A stretch of 13,280 nucleotides of DNA. It comes from Synergistaceae bacterium UBA5560 (GTDB taxonomy: Bacteria > Synergistota > Synergistia > Synergistales > Aminiphilaceae). A program made the position numbers and the translations under genes. The DNA is taken from assembly GCA_002425685.1 (NCBI GenBank), contig DIMS01000095.1, forward strand, positions 182 through 13,461, given 5' to 3'. The notes under the pieces were generated by a model. The model worked only from the letters and a program-made list of their open reading frames with translations, had not been told where the DNA came from and made no database searches. Of the stretch, positions 13,065-13,280 are shown in pieces (within the stretch, counting starts at the first letter, position 1; the number at the start of each line of letters is the position of its first letter).

Positions 13065-13280
13065 ATGGACAACTATGCGAAGGTGACGCCGGAAATCCTG
13101 GCAGCGCTCGAATCCGTCGTGGGCGTGCGAAACATGTCCACGGACCGGGAAAAGCGCGAGGTCTATTCCTACGACGAAGTGAATCGGGGGTATTGGGACG
13201 GCGAGTACGTGGCGGAGGTGGTGGTTTTTCCGGAATCTCCTGAGCATGTGGCAGCCGTTCTTGCCCTGGCGAACGAGCGG
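13065..13280 (+). CDS. FAD-linked oxidase, GlcD type (3' partial)
   Basis: The first 72 residues of a longer protein are visible, open to the window edge. The sequence runs from MDNYAKVTPEILAALESVVG through VYSYDE to VVVFPESPEHVAAVLALANE, which is the start of the PCMH-type FAD-binding domain in glycolate and D-lactate oxidase or dehydrogenase subunits. These are flavoenzymes that oxidise 2-hydroxy acids and often pass electrons to an Fe-S partner encoded next door. The ATG at 13065 has AGAGGAG (13053-13059) five bases before it. The substrate and any partner gene lie beyond the window, so I give no gene symbol. Confidence 0.85.
   Translation, partial: MDNYAKVTPEILAALESVVGVRNMSTDREKREVYSYDEVNRGYWDGEYVAEVVVFPESPEHVAAVLALANER

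Overview
The window (about 13.3 kb, GC-rich in the genes) looks like chromosomal DNA from an anaerobic, amino-acid-fermenting bacterium, most likely a member of the phylum Synergistota. The best clue is the C-terminus of the large surface protein (9916-12453): a Gly run, a Cys, a hydrophobic stretch and a final Arg cluster. This matches the Synerg-CTERM class of sorting signals. The ferredoxin-containing MinD-type ATPase, the MOSC protein and the two M20 peptidases fit the same lifestyle. I do not assign a genus.

Layout, left to right: (1) 1-864 (+), most of a MinD-family ATPase with an inserted 2x[4Fe-4S] ferredoxin domain, cut by the window edge. (2) 865-1360, a gene-free leader with a dispersed repeat and several hairpins. 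(3) 1361-1825 (+), a MOSC-domain protein, convergent with (4) 1848-3152 (-), a two-PAS GGDEF diguanylate cyclase whose real start is unclear and may be a non-canonical ATT. (5) 3153-4105, about 950 bp without a convincing gene, holding a second copy of the repeat and several possible promoters. (6) 4106-5818 and 5880-7343 (+), a RocB-like M20 peptidase followed by a PepV-type M20 dipeptidase, probably one operon. (7) 7350-8411 (-), a protein I do not recognise, and 8528-9469 (-), a MarR-type regulator fused to a GNAT acetyltransferase with a palindromic operator over its promoter. (8) 9916-12453 (-), a secreted CLCA-like protein (HExxH zincin motif, VWA domain with intact MIDAS, beta-rich tail, Synerg-CTERM) with a clear terminator. 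(9) 12454-13064, a divergent promoter region. (10) 13065-13280 (+), the N-terminus of a GlcD-type FAD-linked oxidase, cut by the window edge.

The two M20 peptidases suggest peptide or acyl-amino-acid breakdown in the cytoplasm. The surface zincin/VWA protein could act outside the cell on proteins, but nothing in the sequence links the two functionally. The diguanylate cyclase and the MarR-GNAT protein are the regulatory genes. I saw no tRNA, rRNA, CRISPR array, insertion sequence or phage gene. The points most worth following are the CLCA-like surface protein, the possible ATT start of the diguanylate cyclase, the roughly 90-bp repeat found upstream of two genes, and the compact operator of the MarR-GNAT gene.
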